Positions 44,140 through 54,439 are shown, counted from the first letter of the stretch. The stretch: 64,000 bases of DNA from Actinoplanes campanulatus (GCF_014647795.1 NZ_BMPW01000032.1:28814-92813), one strand, 5' to 3'. The notes: generated by a model from the letters alone, not told the origin. Program-made: numbers and translations.

Positions 44140-45378
44140 TCAGCTCGCCTCGACCAGCGGAAGCTGCTTACGGACCCCTCCACCGGGCAGCGCGATCGAG
44201 GAGAAGTGCGAGACCACGCGGTCGTCGGTGGGGTCCTCCGCGGCCGTCCGGTGCACGGCGAGGTGCTTGTACCAGGTGTCCCGCCACGCCGGGACACGGT
44301 CCGCGGTGCGGATCATCGAGATCAGCTCCTGGAGGTTCGACCGGTGCTTGGCGCCGGCCGAGGAGATCACATTCTCCTCCAGCATGATCGAGCCGAGGTC
44401 GTCGACGCCCATGTGCAGCGAGAGCTGGCCGATGTCCTTGCCGGTGGTGAGCCAGGACGCCTGGAGGTGGGCCACGTTGTCGAAGAAGAGCCGGGAGACC
44501 GCGATGAAACGCAGATACTCCATGGTGGTGGCCTGGGTGCGGCCCTTGAGGTGGTTGTTCTCCGGCTGGTACGTCCACGGGATGAACGCGCGGAAACCGC
44601 CGACCTCGTGCGACTGCTCGACCGGGACGTCCTGGTAGCCGTTCGCCACGGCCAGGTCCTGCACCTCACGGATCATCCGGATGTGCTCGATGCGCTCGAA
44701 GTTCGTCTCACCCGTACCCATCATCATGGTGGCGGTGGACGAGAGGCCGTGCCGGTGCGCGATGGCCATCACCTCGAGCCATCGCGCGCCGCTCTCCTTG
44801 AGCGGCGCGATGGCCTTGCGCGGCCGCTCGGGCAGCATCTCGGCGCCGGCGCCGGCGATCGAGTCGAGCCCGGCCGCCTTGATCCGGATCACCGCCTCCT
44901 CGATGGAGACGCCGTCGACCTTGGCCATGTGCAGGATCTCACTCGGGCCGATCGAGTGGATGGCGAGCTGCGGGAACGCCTGCTTGACCGAGGAGAAGAG
45001 ATTCTCGTAGTACGCCACCCCGAACTCGGGGTGGTGCCCACCCTGGAGCATCACCTGCGTGGCGCCCAGCTCGACCGCCTCGCCGGCCCGGTGCAGGATC
45101 TCCTCGATCGGGTGCGCCCAGCCCTCCTTGTGCTTCGGGGCCCGGAAGAACGCGCAGAACTTGCACGCCGTGACGCACACGTTGGTGTAGTTGATGTTCC
45201 GGTCGATCAGGTACGTGACGATGCCGTCCGGATACCGGCGGCGCCGGACCGCGTCGGCCGCCTCGCCCAGCGCGTGGAACGGGGCCTCCGTGTAGAGCAG
45301 CAACGCCTCCTCGGGCGTGATGCGCCCACCGTCGGCTCCGCGCTGCAGGATGCTGTCGATCTCCGGATTCGCGGTCAC
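44140..45378 (-). CDS. mqnC: Cyclic dehypoxanthinyl futalosine synthase (radical SAM)
   Basis: 412 aa. The radical-SAM motif CVTACKFC provides Cys68, Cys72 and Cys75 for the 4Fe-4S cluster; QGGHHPEFGVAYYENL and MMMGTGETNFERIEHI are typical of MqnC. It cyclises dehypoxanthinyl futalosine in the futalosine route to menaquinone, downstream of MqnA. The related MqnE differs in the substrate region; length and motifs favour MqnC. GTG start. Confidence 0.93.
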   Translation of the reverse strand: MTANPEIDSILQRGADGGRITPEEALLLYTEAPFHALGEAADAVRRRRYPDGIVTYLIDRNINYTNVCVTACKFCAFFRAPKHKEGWAHPIEEILHRAGEAVELGATQVMLQGGHHPEFGVAYYENLFSSVKQAFPQLAIHSIGPSEILHMAKVDGVSIEEAVIRIKAAGLDSIAGAGAEMLPERPRKAIAPLKESGARWLEVMAIAHRHGLSSTATMMMGTGETNFERIEHIRMIREVQDLAVANGYQDVPVEQSHEVGGFRAFIPWTYQPENNHLKGRTQATTMEYLRFIAVSRLFFDNVAHLQASWLTTGKDIGQLSLHMGVDDLGSIMLEENVISSAGAKHRSNLQELISMIRTADRVPAWRDTWYKHLAVHRTAAEDPTDDRVVSHFSSIALPGGGVRKQLPLVEAS

Positions 45379-45424
45379 GTCAGGAAGCGTACGTCCACCG
45401 GGTGCCGACCGTCAGCGGCGAGGG

Positions 45425-46180
45425 TCACCGGGAGCCGGCCGTCCCGATCAGCGCGGCCAGGCCGTCCAGCACCCGGGCGAGCCCGAACTCGTACGCGTGG
45501 CCGGGCTCGTAGGCGGCGCCCATCGCGGACCCGGCGGCGGCCCCGACCCGGGTGGCGGTCGGGTACCGGTGCTGGTCGAAGACCAGCTCGAAGACCGGTC
45601 CACGCTCCTGCCACCACTCGAAGTCGGTGCTGCCGGCCCGCGCCTCGGCGGCCCGCACGTCCGCCTCCGACCGGGCCGCGGCCTGCACGAATCCGATCAG
45701 GAAGGTGAGCGCCGCGTCCCGGGTCACGTCGTCCAGCCCGCAGTCGTCGAAGGCGCGCAGCTCGTGCTCGTACTTCGCCATCAGGCCGGGGCCCAGCGGC
45801 GGGCGGCTGGCCGGGAGGGTCGCCGCCCACGGATGGGCGGTGTAGAGCCGGCGGTTCTCCCCCGCGACCGCGGCCAGGCGCTCCCGCCACGGCCGGTCCG
45901 GATGCCCGGCACGGGGCATCTCCAGGTAGAGACGGTCCAGCATCAGGTCGAGAAGGGCGCTCTTGTCCGGAACGTACGTGTAGAGGGTCATCGGCACCAC
46001 GCCCAGCTCCTGGGCGACCCGGCGCATCGACACCGCCTCCAGGCCCTCGGCGTCGGCCAGCGCGATCCCGGTCTCGACCACCCGCGCGACGGTCAGGCCG
46101 GGGCGGCGGCCACGGCGCTTCCCCTCCGGTTCGCCGTCCGGGAACCAGAGCAGGTCGATGGTGCGGCGCACTTCGGCCAC
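45425..46180 (-). CDS. TetR family transcriptional regulator (TetR C-terminal class)
   Basis: 251 aa. N-terminal helix-turn-helix (GLTVARVVETGIALADAEGLEAVSMRRVAQELGV then LYTYVPDKSALLDLMLD), and a C-terminal domain of the tetracycline-repressor type, all helical. Divergent from a VOC-family gene across 67 bp that contains two palindromes, so it most likely represses that gene and itself. GTG at 46178-46180 is chosen with AGGAG about eight bases upstream; GTG 46189 is an alternative. Confidence 0.88.
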   Translation of the reverse strand: MAEVRRTIDLLWFPDGEPEGKRRGRRPGLTVARVVETGIALADAEGLEAVSMRRVAQELGVVPMTLYTYVPDKSALLDLMLDRLYLEMPRAGHPDRPWRERLAAVAGENRRLYTAHPWAATLPASRPPLGPGLMAKYEHELRAFDDCGLDDVTRDAALTFLIGFVQAAARSEADVRAAEARAGSTDFEWWQERGPVFELVFDQHRYPTATRVGAAAGSAMGAAYEPGHAYEFGLARVLDGLAALIGTAGSR

Positions 46181-46197
46181 GGGTGGCACTCCTTTCC

Positions 46198-46224
46198 TGT
46201 ACGGCGTATTGTGTACGACGTACA
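46198..46224. promoter_or_regulatory. Tandem palindromic operator between tetR-like and VOC genes
   Basis: TGTACG-A-CGTACA (46212-46224) is a perfect 13-bp palindrome; TGTACG-G-CGTATT (46198-46210) is a near copy directly beside it, centres 14 bp apart. Together they fill the middle of the divergent promoter region. The obvious ligand is the adjacent TetR-family protein. Confidence 0.75.
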
Positions 46225-46247
46225 AGTAACAGCTTCGGGGAGGCGCC

Positions 46248-46628
46248 ATGCAGATCACCTCGTCCGCCATCTCGCTCACCGTCGACGATGTCCCGGCTTC
46301 CAGCAAGTTTCTCGCGGACCACTTCGGTTATGCCGTGCGGATGGCGGCAGACGGTTTCGTCTCGCTCGGCCGCGACGACGGTGGCGTCGACCTGATCTTC
46401 CTGCGCCGCGGCATCGAGGTGCTGCCACCCGAGCTGCGCCAGGTGCACACCGCCGGCACGATCGTCGCCTTCGTGGTCGACGACCTGGAGGCCGAGCAGG
46501 CCCGGTTGCGGGCCGAGGGGGTCGAGCCCACGCTGCCCATCCGTGAGGAGCCGTGGGGTGAGCGCCTCCTTCTGGTGACCGACCCCAACGGTGTCGTCTA
46601 CGAGTTGGTGGAGTGGCCGGACCGATAG
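46248..46628 (+). CDS. VOC family (glyoxalase/bleomycin resistance fold) protein
   Basis: 126 aa, one full VOC module of two beta-alpha-beta-beta-beta units (ISLTVDDVPASSKFLADHFGYAV and AFVVDDLEAEQARLRAEGVEP...TDPNGVVYELVEW). The C-terminal Glu in VYELVEW is a usual metal ligand. Possible roles include antibiotic binding or small-molecule conversion; a divergent TetR regulator suggests induction by a compound. ATG with GGGGAGG upstream. Confidence 0.87.
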   Translation: MQITSSAISLTVDDVPASSKFLADHFGYAVRMAADGFVSLGRDDGGVDLIFLRRGIEVLPPELRQVHTAGTIVAFVVDDLEAEQARLRAEGVEPTLPIREEPWGERLLLVTDPNGVVYELVEWPDR

Positions 46629-46661
46629 GTTCTGTTCTCACGGATCGTTCAGGGGGTTGCA

Positions 46662-49600
46662 GTGCTCGTCGTTCACGGCGGCTGGGTGGCCGGGGCCGGG
46701 CGCCCGGGCCAATTGATCATCTGGGCCGAGGACCCGGCTCTTCCCACGTCGTCGACGTCCCGGGCGCGATCGCGTCCACACCCGTTCGCGGCTCCCGTCG
46801 AAGCGCTCCAGCAGGTGGTGCCCGGCGCGGAGGGCGGGTCGCTGGCGCTCACCCTGCCCGGGAGCGGTCGTGGCCCCCTGCCGTCGCCCGAGACCGGGCT
46901 CGAGGCGGCCACCCGCGGGATCAAGCTGGGCACATGGACGGTTCCGGCGTTGTCGGTGCCCGGTGACGAGGCCATGGCGGTCCTCGGTGAGCTTGCCGAC
47001 CCCGATCCGGACGGTCCCTGGCTCGCCGGGCCGTCGCTGCGCTATCTCACCCTGCTCGCCGGCTACGCCTGTGACCTGGCCGGGCGCGGGCGGATGCTGC
47101 CGCAACTGACGGTCGAGGCCGGGATGCCCACGGCGCGCTGGCGGCCGGTGCTGACCGGGTCCGACACGGCCACCTTCCGCGACTTCGCCGCCGGCATGCC
47201 GCCGGTGGTGCGGGCCGCGGGAGACGGCCAGGCCGTCGGGCGGACGGTGCGGGACGCCTTGGAGTCGCTGCTGGACGGGGCGGCCCGCGCCACCCTGCCG
47301 GAGCGGCTCATGGTCGGCCAGCGGCCGGGGCCGAAGTCCGCCCTGCCGGACCGCTGGCTGGCCGCCCTCACCGGCGCCGATCCGGCGCTGCCCGGCGCCG
47401 CCGACGCCGACGTGCGCGACCTGCGCCGCGCGCTGGACGACTGGATGCGCGCGGCCAACGAGGCCCACGGCCCGATCCGGGTCAGCTTCCGCCTCTTCGA
47501 GCCGTCGCCGGAGGCGCCGCCCGGTGAGGACGGGTGGTTCCTGGAGTTCGCGTTGCAGTCGGCCGAGGACCCGGGTCTCTACCTGCCCGCCGAGGACCTC
47601 TGGGAGGGCGCCCGGTTCCCCGGGCTGCCGCGCCGGCCCGACGAGACCCTGCTCGCCGGGCTGGGCCGGGCCGTCCGGCTCTTCCCCCTGCTGCACGTGG
47701 CACTGCTCGAGCAGCGACCGTCCGCCATGCCGCTGACCACCGGCGAGGCCTATGACTTCCTGCGCCAGGCGGCGCCGCTGTTGCAGGCGGCCGGGTTCGG
47801 TGTGCAGCTCCCGTCGTGGGCCGGCCGGAAGGCGGTCGGGCTGAAACTCACCACGCGCACCCGGTCCAAATCCGGGTCGTCGTCCCGGGCCGTGGCGGAT
47901 TCCGGTTTCGGACTCTCCGAGCTGGTCGACTTCCGGCTCGATCTGGTCATCGGCGACGGCGCGGTGACCGCCGAGGAGCTGGCCGAGCTGGCCCGGCTCA
48001 AGGTGCCGCTGGTCCGGGTCCGCGGCCAGTGGGTGGAGCTGGATGCCCGTCAGCTCAAGGCCGCGCTCAAGGCGGTCGGGGAGCGGCGGGAGGGGCAGCT
48101 CACCGCGGGTGAGCTGTTGCAGCAGGTGGTCGACGGCGGCGACGAGGACCTGCCGTTGGTCGAGGTCGACGCCGACGGCGACCTCGGTGACCTGCTCTCC
48201 GGTCAGGCGGCCGAGCGGCTCAGCCCGCTGCCGACGCCGGCCGGGTTCCAGGGGGCGCTCCGGCCTTATCAGGAGCGGGGCCTGTCCTGGCTGCACTTCC
48301 TCAGCCGGCTCGGCCTCGGCGGCATCCTGGCCGACGACATGGGTCTGGGCAAGACCGCGCAGACCCTGTCTCTGCTGCTCACCGACGAGGGCTCACGGAG
48401 CCTGCTGATCTGCCCGATGTCACTGGTCAGCAACTGGCACAAGGAGGCTGGCCGGTTCGCGCCGGGCTTGCGGGTCTATGTGCATCACGGCGCCACCCGG
48501 ATGCGCGGGCCCGAGTTCGACGAGGCGGTCGCCGGGGCCGACCTGGTCATCACGACGTATGGCACGGCGCTCCGCGACCTGGAGACGCTGCGCGGTGTGA
48601 CGTGGAGCCGGGTGGTCTGCGACGAGGCGCAGGCGATCAAGAACAGCGGGACCAGGCAGTCGCAGGCGGTCCGCGCGATTCCGGCCCGCACCCGGCTGGC
48701 GCTCACCGGCACCCCGGTGGAGAACCATCTGGCGGAGCTGTGGTCGATCATGGATTTCTGCAATCCGGGGCTGCTCGGGCCGGCGAAACGGTTCCGCCGC
48801 CGGTTCCAGGAGCCGATCGAGAGCCGGCAGGACGAGGACGCGACAGCCGCTCTGAAGCGGGCCACCGGCCCGTTCGTGCTCCGGCGCCTCAAAACCGACA
48901 AGACCATCATCTCGGACCTGCCGGAGAAGAACGAGATGAAGGTGTGGTGCTCGCTCACCGCCGAGCAGGCCACCCTCTACCAGGCGGTCGTCGAGGACAT
49001 GATGGCCGAGATCGAGAGCACCGAGGGCATTCAGCGGCGGGGCAACGTGCTGGCCGCCATGATGAAGCTCAAGCAGGTCTGCAACCATCCCGCCCACCTG
49101 CTCAAGGACGGCTCCCGGCTGCCCGGCCGCTCCGGCAAGCTGGCCCGGCTCGAGGAGCTGGCCGACGAGATCATCGAGGACGGCGACAAGGCCCTGATCT
49201 TCACTCAGTACGCGGAGTGGGGCACGCTGCTCCAGCCCTACCTGACGGCCCACACCGACCGCCCGGTGCTGTGGCTGCACGGCGGCCTGAGCAAGGCGCG
49301 GCGCGACGAGCTGGTCGAGAGGTTCCAGACCTCCGGCGAGCCGATGCTGTTCCTGCTCTCCCTCAAGGCCGCCGGCACCGGTCTCAACCTGACCGCCGCC
49401 AACCACGTCGTCCACTTCGACAGGTGGTGGAATCCGGCGGTCGAGGACCAGGCCACCGACCGGGCGTTCCGGATCGGGCAGTCTCGCGACGTTCAGGTCC
49501 GTAAGTTCATCTGCACCGGCACCCTGGAGGAGAAGATCGACGCGATGATCGAGCGGAAGAAGGCGCTGGCCTCCTCGGTCGTCGGCACCGGCGAGGAGTG

Positions 49601-49667
49601 GATCACCGACCTCAGCACCGATCAGCTGCGGGAGCTGTTCTCGCTCGACCCGGCGGCGGTGCGCTGA
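46662..49667 (+). CDS. SNF2-family DEAD/DEAH-like helicase
   Basis: 1001 aa. An N-terminal 500-residue region of the bacterial SNF2-associated type, then the two-domain motor: motif I ADDMGLGKTAQ (Lys564), motif II DEAQ (Asp654), TGTPVENHLAELWSIMDF, and motifs V-VI in LKAAGTGLNLTAAN and DQATDRAFRIGQ. It is an ATP-driven DNA translocase without known helicase strand separation. GTG start preceded by AGGGGG. The stop is one base from the ATG of a SWIM-domain gene, a common partner. Confidence 0.94.
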   Translation: MLVVHGGWVAGAGRPGQLIIWAEDPALPTSSTSRARSRPHPFAAPVEALQQVVPGAEGGSLALTLPGSGRGPLPSPETGLEAATRGIKLGTWTVPALSVPGDEAMAVLGELADPDPDGPWLAGPSLRYLTLLAGYACDLAGRGRMLPQLTVEAGMPTARWRPVLTGSDTATFRDFAAGMPPVVRAAGDGQAVGRTVRDALESLLDGAARATLPERLMVGQRPGPKSALPDRWLAALTGADPALPGAADADVRDLRRALDDWMRAANEAHGPIRVSFRLFEPSPEAPPGEDGWFLEFALQSAEDPGLYLPAEDLWEGARFPGLPRRPDETLLAGLGRAVRLFPLLHVALLEQRPSAMPLTTGEAYDFLRQAAPLLQAAGFGVQLPSWAGRKAVGLKLTTRTRSKSGSSSRAVADSGFGLSELVDFRLDLVIGDGAVTAEELAELARLKVPLVRVRGQWVELDARQLKAALKAVGERREGQLTAGELLQQVVDGGDEDLPLVEVDADGDLGDLLSGQAAERLSPLPTPAGFQGALRPYQERGLSWLHFLSRLGLGGILADDMGLGKTAQTLSLLLTDEGSRSLLICPMSLVSNWHKEAGRFAPGLRVYVHHGATRMRGPEFDEAVAGADLVITTYGTALRDLETLRGVTWSRVVCDEAQAIKNSGTRQSQAVRAIPARTRLALTGTPVENHLAELWSIMDFCNPGLLGPAKRFRRRFQEPIESRQDEDATAALKRATGPFVLRRLKTDKTIISDLPEKNEMKVWCSLTAEQATLYQAVVEDMMAEIESTEGIQRRGNVLAAMMKLKQVCNHPAHLLKDGSRLPGRSGKLARLEELADEIIEDGDKALIFTQYAEWGTLLQPYLTAHTDRPVLWLHGGLSKARRDELVERFQTSGEPMLFLLSLKAAGTGLNLTAANHVVHFDRWWNPAVEDQATDRAFRIGQSRDVQVRKFICTGTLEEKIDAMIERKKALASSVVGTGEEWITDLSTDQLRELFSLDPAAVR

Positions 49668-49668
49668 C

Positions 49669-50502
49669 ATGCCCTTCGACAGGTCCGGTCAGTTCTACGA
49701 GGCGGCCCGCCCGATCGAGGTGGACGGCGGCCTGAGCGTGCGGTCGAAACGAGGCAAGATCGGCGAACAGTGGTGGTCACGCAAGTTCGTGGACGTGCTG
49801 GAGGGTGTCTGCGACGCGGGGCGGCTGGCGCGCGGCCGGGCCTATGCGCGCAAGGGCCAGGTGATGGACTTCGCCCTCGAGCCGGGGCGGGTGCTCGCCC
49901 GGGTGCAGGGGTCCCGCCCCCGGCCGTACGAGGTGACGATTCGGATCACCGCCTTCGACGACGCGCGGTGGGCCGACGTGATCGACGCGCTCGCGACCCG
50001 GGCGCTGTACCGTGCCGCGTTGCTGGCCGGCGAGATGCCGCACGAGATCGTCGACCTCTTCACCGAGCTGGGTCTTCCACTGTTCCCGAACCGGCTGGAC
50101 ATCGACTGTTCCTGCCCGGACTGGGGTGTTCCCTGCAAACACGGCTCGGCGGTGCTGTACGTGCTGGCCGAGGCGTTCGACGACGACCCGTTCCTGGTGC
50201 TGGGCTGGCGGGGCCGCGGCCGCGACGAGTTGCTCGACGCGCTGCGCGGCACCCCCGAGCCGGAGGAGACCGTCGACCCGCTGGCGGTCGAGGAGGAGCC
50301 GCTGGACGCCCGGCTGGCCGACTTCTACTCCCCCGCCATCAGCCTGGGCCGGCTGCGGGAGCGGCCACCCCGGGGCGGGCTGCCACCCGAGCTGCTGCTG
50401 CGGGCGCTCGACCCGCCACAGATCCGGGTCCGGCATGTGCCGCTGGTCGACGTCCTCCGGCCGGTCTATCGCGACCTGGGCGTGGCGGAGGGGGAGGAAT
50501 GA
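49669..50502 (+). CDS. SWIM zinc-finger domain protein
   Basis: 277 aa. The zinc motif is CSCPDWGVPCKH: Cys147, Cys149, Cys156, His158. The N-terminus (FVDVLEGVCDAGRLARGRAYARKGQV) has the usual layout of SNF2-linked SWIM proteins. SWIM domains bind DNA or protein. Translational coupling with the SNF2 helicase strongly suggests that the two act as one complex, possibly in DNA repair or chromosome handling. Confidence 0.93.
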   Translation: MPFDRSGQFYEAARPIEVDGGLSVRSKRGKIGEQWWSRKFVDVLEGVCDAGRLARGRAYARKGQVMDFALEPGRVLARVQGSRPRPYEVTIRITAFDDARWADVIDALATRALYRAALLAGEMPHEIVDLFTELGLPLFPNRLDIDCSCPDWGVPCKHGSAVLYVLAEAFDDDPFLVLGWRGRGRDELLDALRGTPEPEETVDPLAVEEEPLDARLADFYSPAISLGRLRERPPRGGLPPELLLRALDPPQIRVRHVPLVDVLRPVYRDLGVAEGEE

Positions 50503-50581
50503 GCGAGTCCTTCGACAGGACCGCGCCCATCGTGAACCGATCGTGGGCGAGTCCACGATGGACGCGGTGGCTTGTCACGCT

Positions 50582-50604
50582 ACCGGGCTTCGCCCGGTTT
50601 CGCC
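50582..50604 (+). terminator. Terminator after the SNF2-SWIM pair
   Basis: Arms ACCGGGC (50582-50588) and GCCCGGT (50592-50598), 3-nt loop, followed by TTTCG. About 80 bp after the SWIM stop; another hairpin ATCGTGG/CCACGAT lies at 50540-50559. Further on, the palindrome CCGATATCGG (50663-50672) just before the aldo/keto reductase gene may be an operator. Confidence 0.65.
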
Positions 50605-50683
50605 TCCCCGAAAGGTGACCTCAAGCTAGATAGCCGTCACCACCCGTGTCAATGCACAACTACCGATATCGGAGCACCGCATC

Positions 50684-51640
50684 ATGAGTGAGATGACCTA
50701 TCGCCGGCTGGGTGACTCGGGCCTGGTCGTGTCCGCGATCGGGATCGGCTGCAACAACTTCGGCCGCAAGCTGGACGCTGACGGCACCCGTGAGGTGGTC
50801 GACGCCGCCATCGACGCGGGGATCACCCTCTTCGACACCGCGGACATCTACGGCACCCCGCACGGCATGTCGGAGGCGTTCCTCGGAGCCGCGCTCAAGG
50901 GCCGGCGGGACGAGGTCGTGCTGGCCACCAAGTTCGGCATGAACATGGAGGGGCTCAACGGGAGGGACTTCGGGGCACGGGGCTCGCGACGGTATGTCGT
51001 CCGCGCCGTCGAGGCCTCACTCCGGCGGCTGGAGACCGATCACATCGACCTCTACCAGATGCACGAGCCGGATCCGGCCACCCCGATCGACGAGACCCTG
51101 GCCGCCCTCGACGACCTGGTCCGTGCCGGCAAGGTCCGCTACCTGGGCAACTCGAACTTCTCCGGCTGGCAGATCGCCGACGCCGACTGGACGGCACGGA
51201 CCGGGAGTCTGACCCGGTTCGTCAGCGCACAGAACAGGTACAGCCTGCTGAACCGCGGCGTCGAGGCCGAGGTGGTGCCGGCGTGCGAGCAGTTCGGGCT
51301 CGGGCTGCTGCCCTTCTTCCCGATCGAGTCCGGCCTGCTGTCCGGCAAGTACCGGCGCGGTGAGCAGGCTCCCGCCGGGACCAGGATGTCGCAGGAGCGC
51401 TACCGCCCATGGCTGGCCGACGCGGACTGGGACACCATCGAGGCACTGACCGCCTTCGGGGCCGAGCGCGGGCGCACCCTGCTCGAGGTGGCGATCGCCG
51501 GGCTGCTCGCCCGGCCGGCGGTGGCCAGCGTGATCGCCGGCGCCACCACTCCGGAGCAGGTCCAGGCCAACGCCGCAGCCGGCACGTGGGACCTCACCGC
51601 CGCCGACGTGGCCGCCCTCGACGCTCTCCTCGACTCGTAG
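50684..51640 (+). CDS. Aldo/keto reductase
   Basis: 318 aa (beta/alpha)8 barrel. Catalytic tetrad: Asp and Tyr in FDTADIYG, Lys in ATKFG, His in YQMHEPDP. NADPH-binding C-terminal segment VASVIAGATTPEQVQANA. Closest in layout to the L-glyceraldehyde-3-phosphate reductase/YajO-type group; the substrate cannot be read from sequence. ATG with GGAG nine bases upstream. Confidence 0.93.
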   Translation: MSEMTYRRLGDSGLVVSAIGIGCNNFGRKLDADGTREVVDAAIDAGITLFDTADIYGTPHGMSEAFLGAALKGRRDEVVLATKFGMNMEGLNGRDFGARGSRRYVVRAVEASLRRLETDHIDLYQMHEPDPATPIDETLAALDDLVRAGKVRYLGNSNFSGWQIADADWTARTGSLTRFVSAQNRYSLLNRGVEAEVVPACEQFGLGLLPFFPIESGLLSGKYRRGEQAPAGTRMSQERYRPWLADADWDTIEALTAFGAERGRTLLEVAIAGLLARPAVASVIAGATTPEQVQANAAAGTWDLTAADVAALDALLDS

Positions 51641-51694
51641 GAGCCCAACCCCACCTCCGCCCCGACCTTTGACCCAGCTCAGCGAAAGGCCAAA

Positions 51695-51815
51695 GGCGCG
51701 GGCACGGACGCGGGCGCGGGGGCAGCGCGGGGGCAGCGCGGGGGCAGCGCGGGCGCGGGGGCAGCGCGGGCGCGGGCACAAGGCGCGGGCGCGGGCACAA
51801 GACGCGGCGCGGGCT
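51695..51815. repeat. GC-rich simple tandem repeat
   Basis: About 120 bp made of repeated GGGGGCAGCGC (11-bp) and GCGGGC units, with the first form occurring in at least three successive perfect copies between 51715 and 51760. The strand is strongly purine-biased (G over C). It lies in the gap between two convergent genes and has no gene of its own. It is liable to slippage and could form G-quadruplex structures. Confidence 0.85.
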
Positions 51816-51874
51816 GTGAGCAGCGGACGGCGTGTGAGTGAGAGCGCGCGTCGGGCGTACCCGGGAAACGGTGA

Positions 51875-51903
51875 GGCCGGGCACGCGGGAAGCGTGCCCG
51901 GCC
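51875..51903 (-). terminator. Terminator of the LPXTG protein gene
   Basis: Perfect 12-bp arms GGCCGGGCACGC (51875-51886) and GCGTGCCCGGCC (51892-51903) with a 5-nt loop, 12 bp beyond the stop of the minus-strand gene. Confidence 0.82.
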
Positions 51904-51915
51904 CGGAGAGAGTGA

Positions 51916-53442
51916 CTACTCGGCGACCGTGATGATGCGGCGGCGCCGAGCCGCCCGGAAGGCGATGAAGCCCGCGGCCAGCAGGGCCGCGCCGCTGCCG
52001 GCGATCAGGCCGGCCGGAGCACCGGTGATCGGGAGACCGCCGCCGGTGCCGCCCGAGGTCAGCTTGACGGTGAGGGCGGCCTTGTTGTTGTCCTTCTTCT
52101 TGTCCTGCACGCCGCCGTTGATGCTGACCGAACCGGCCTTGTGCTCGGCCACGTCGAGGATCTCGGCGGAGAGGCTGAACATGTAGCGGCCCTTGTTCGG
52201 GACGCTCTCCACGACCAGGCAGACCAGGTCGGTGACCTGGGCCAGGTCGGTGACGGACTCGTCGATCTCGGTGAGCGAGGTGCCCGGCAGGCAGCGCTCG
52301 TCGATCTTCATGAGTTCGATGCCGGTCGGCAGCTTGATGTGCGCGTACTGGAGGGAGGCGATGCTCGGCGGGACGGTTCCGGACGGGCCCAGGTTGCGCA
52401 GGCCCACCTCGGCGGTGCGCTCCTCGCCGATCTCGCCGGTGAAGGAACCGCCGACGGCCGCGGTCTCCGCCGTCGACTTCGGCACGGTCACCGAGAAGAT
52501 CGTGAAGTTGTCGTCCTCGTTGAGGTCCTCGGCGACCTCCGGCTCCTCGGCGGAGACCGACGAGACGGCCTCCAGCGACAGTTCCTTGCCGGCGGCGCCG
52601 GCGGTGCGCTTCGTGAAGTCGAATACGTACTTGTCGGTGAGGCCGATCGCCGCGATGTAGACCGGGTACTCGAACGGCCCGGCGGCGTCCGACGGCACCT
52701 TGACCCGCAGCGGCATGTTGTCCGGCAGGGTGAAGGCGCCCCCGCCGGCTAGCGGCTCGTTGAAGACGCAGATGAAGCCACCGATCTCGGCGTCCTGCTC
52801 GCAGTTGCGGTAGTTCAGCAGCGGCGTCACCCCGTACGGGGCCATCACCACCAGACCGAGGGCCGCGACGTCCTTGTTGCCGGTGTTACGGACCAGGACC
52901 GGCACGTCGGCGCTCTCGCCCTGGGCCAGTTTCAGGTCGGCGACGTCCTCGACCTCGAGGTCGATGCCACCCTTGTCGGTGCGGACCACGGTGATCGACG
53001 TCTCGTCGCTGGGCAGCTCGCCGACCGTCGTGCTGAGCGCGATGCTCTTGGCCGGGTCGGCGGCACCCGCTGCGGCGGCCGGCTTGATCGTGAACTTGAT
53101 GCTGCGCCGCTGACCCGGCGCCAAGTCACCGATCGTGCATGTGGTGGCGTCGCAACCGGTGGGCGCGGTGAATCCCAAATCGGCGCTGATCGGCTTGGCG
53201 GCGCTACCGAATGTGAGAACCACATTCTTGGCGGAAACGTCACTGAGGTTGTAGAGGTCGAATTTGACCGTCTTCGACTGACCGTTGATCACGGTCACCG
53301 TTTCCGGGCTGAAGATGCCGATATAGGGCACCTCGACCTCTTCCGCGGCCTGAGCCGGCAGGGACAGGCCGGTGACGGCCAATCCAGATGCCGCTGTGGT
53401 CAGGGCAAGACGGCTGAACAGGGCGCGCAGTCGCATGATCAC
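51916..53442 (-). CDS. Cell-wall-anchored surface protein with LPXTG sorting signal
   Basis: 508 aa from GTG 53442 (506 aa from ATG 53436). A signal peptide (LRALFSRLALTTAASGLAVTGLSLPAQA) is followed by several immunoglobulin-like/CARDB-type beta domains (TVTVINGQSKTVKFDLYNLSDVSAKNV..., DVPVLVRNTGNKDVAALGLVV). The C-terminus carries LPITG (about residue 468), a hydrophobic helix and RRRR, the complete sortase signal. It should be linked to peptidoglycan; ligand or role unknown. No sortase gene is near. Confidence 0.9.
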   Translation of the reverse strand: MIMRLRALFSRLALTTAASGLAVTGLSLPAQAAEEVEVPYIGIFSPETVTVINGQSKTVKFDLYNLSDVSAKNVVLTFGSAAKPISADLGFTAPTGCDATTCTIGDLAPGQRRSIKFTIKPAAAAGAADPAKSIALSTTVGELPSDETSITVVRTDKGGIDLEVEDVADLKLAQGESADVPVLVRNTGNKDVAALGLVVMAPYGVTPLLNYRNCEQDAEIGGFICVFNEPLAGGGAFTLPDNMPLRVKVPSDAAGPFEYPVYIAAIGLTDKYVFDFTKRTAGAAGKELSLEAVSSVSAEEPEVAEDLNEDDNFTIFSVTVPKSTAETAAVGGSFTGEIGEERTAEVGLRNLGPSGTVPPSIASLQYAHIKLPTGIELMKIDERCLPGTSLTEIDESVTDLAQVTDLVCLVVESVPNKGRYMFSLSAEILDVAEHKAGSVSINGGVQDKKKDNNKAALTVKLTSGGTGGGLPITGAPAGLIAGSGAALLAAGFIAFRAARRRRIITVAE

Positions 53443-53523
53443 CGATTTTCGAACTGATACGGCCGGCCAGAGAATCGGCCGCGGAAAAAGTTCGAGGATC
53501 TTAAGGCGCGCGAACCGTGAAGA

Positions 53524-54384
<861 letters not shown>

Positions 54385-54439
54385 TTATCCCCGATCTTCC
54401 CGGACGGCTGACTCGCGTGGCCCAGATCGCAGGATCCCC

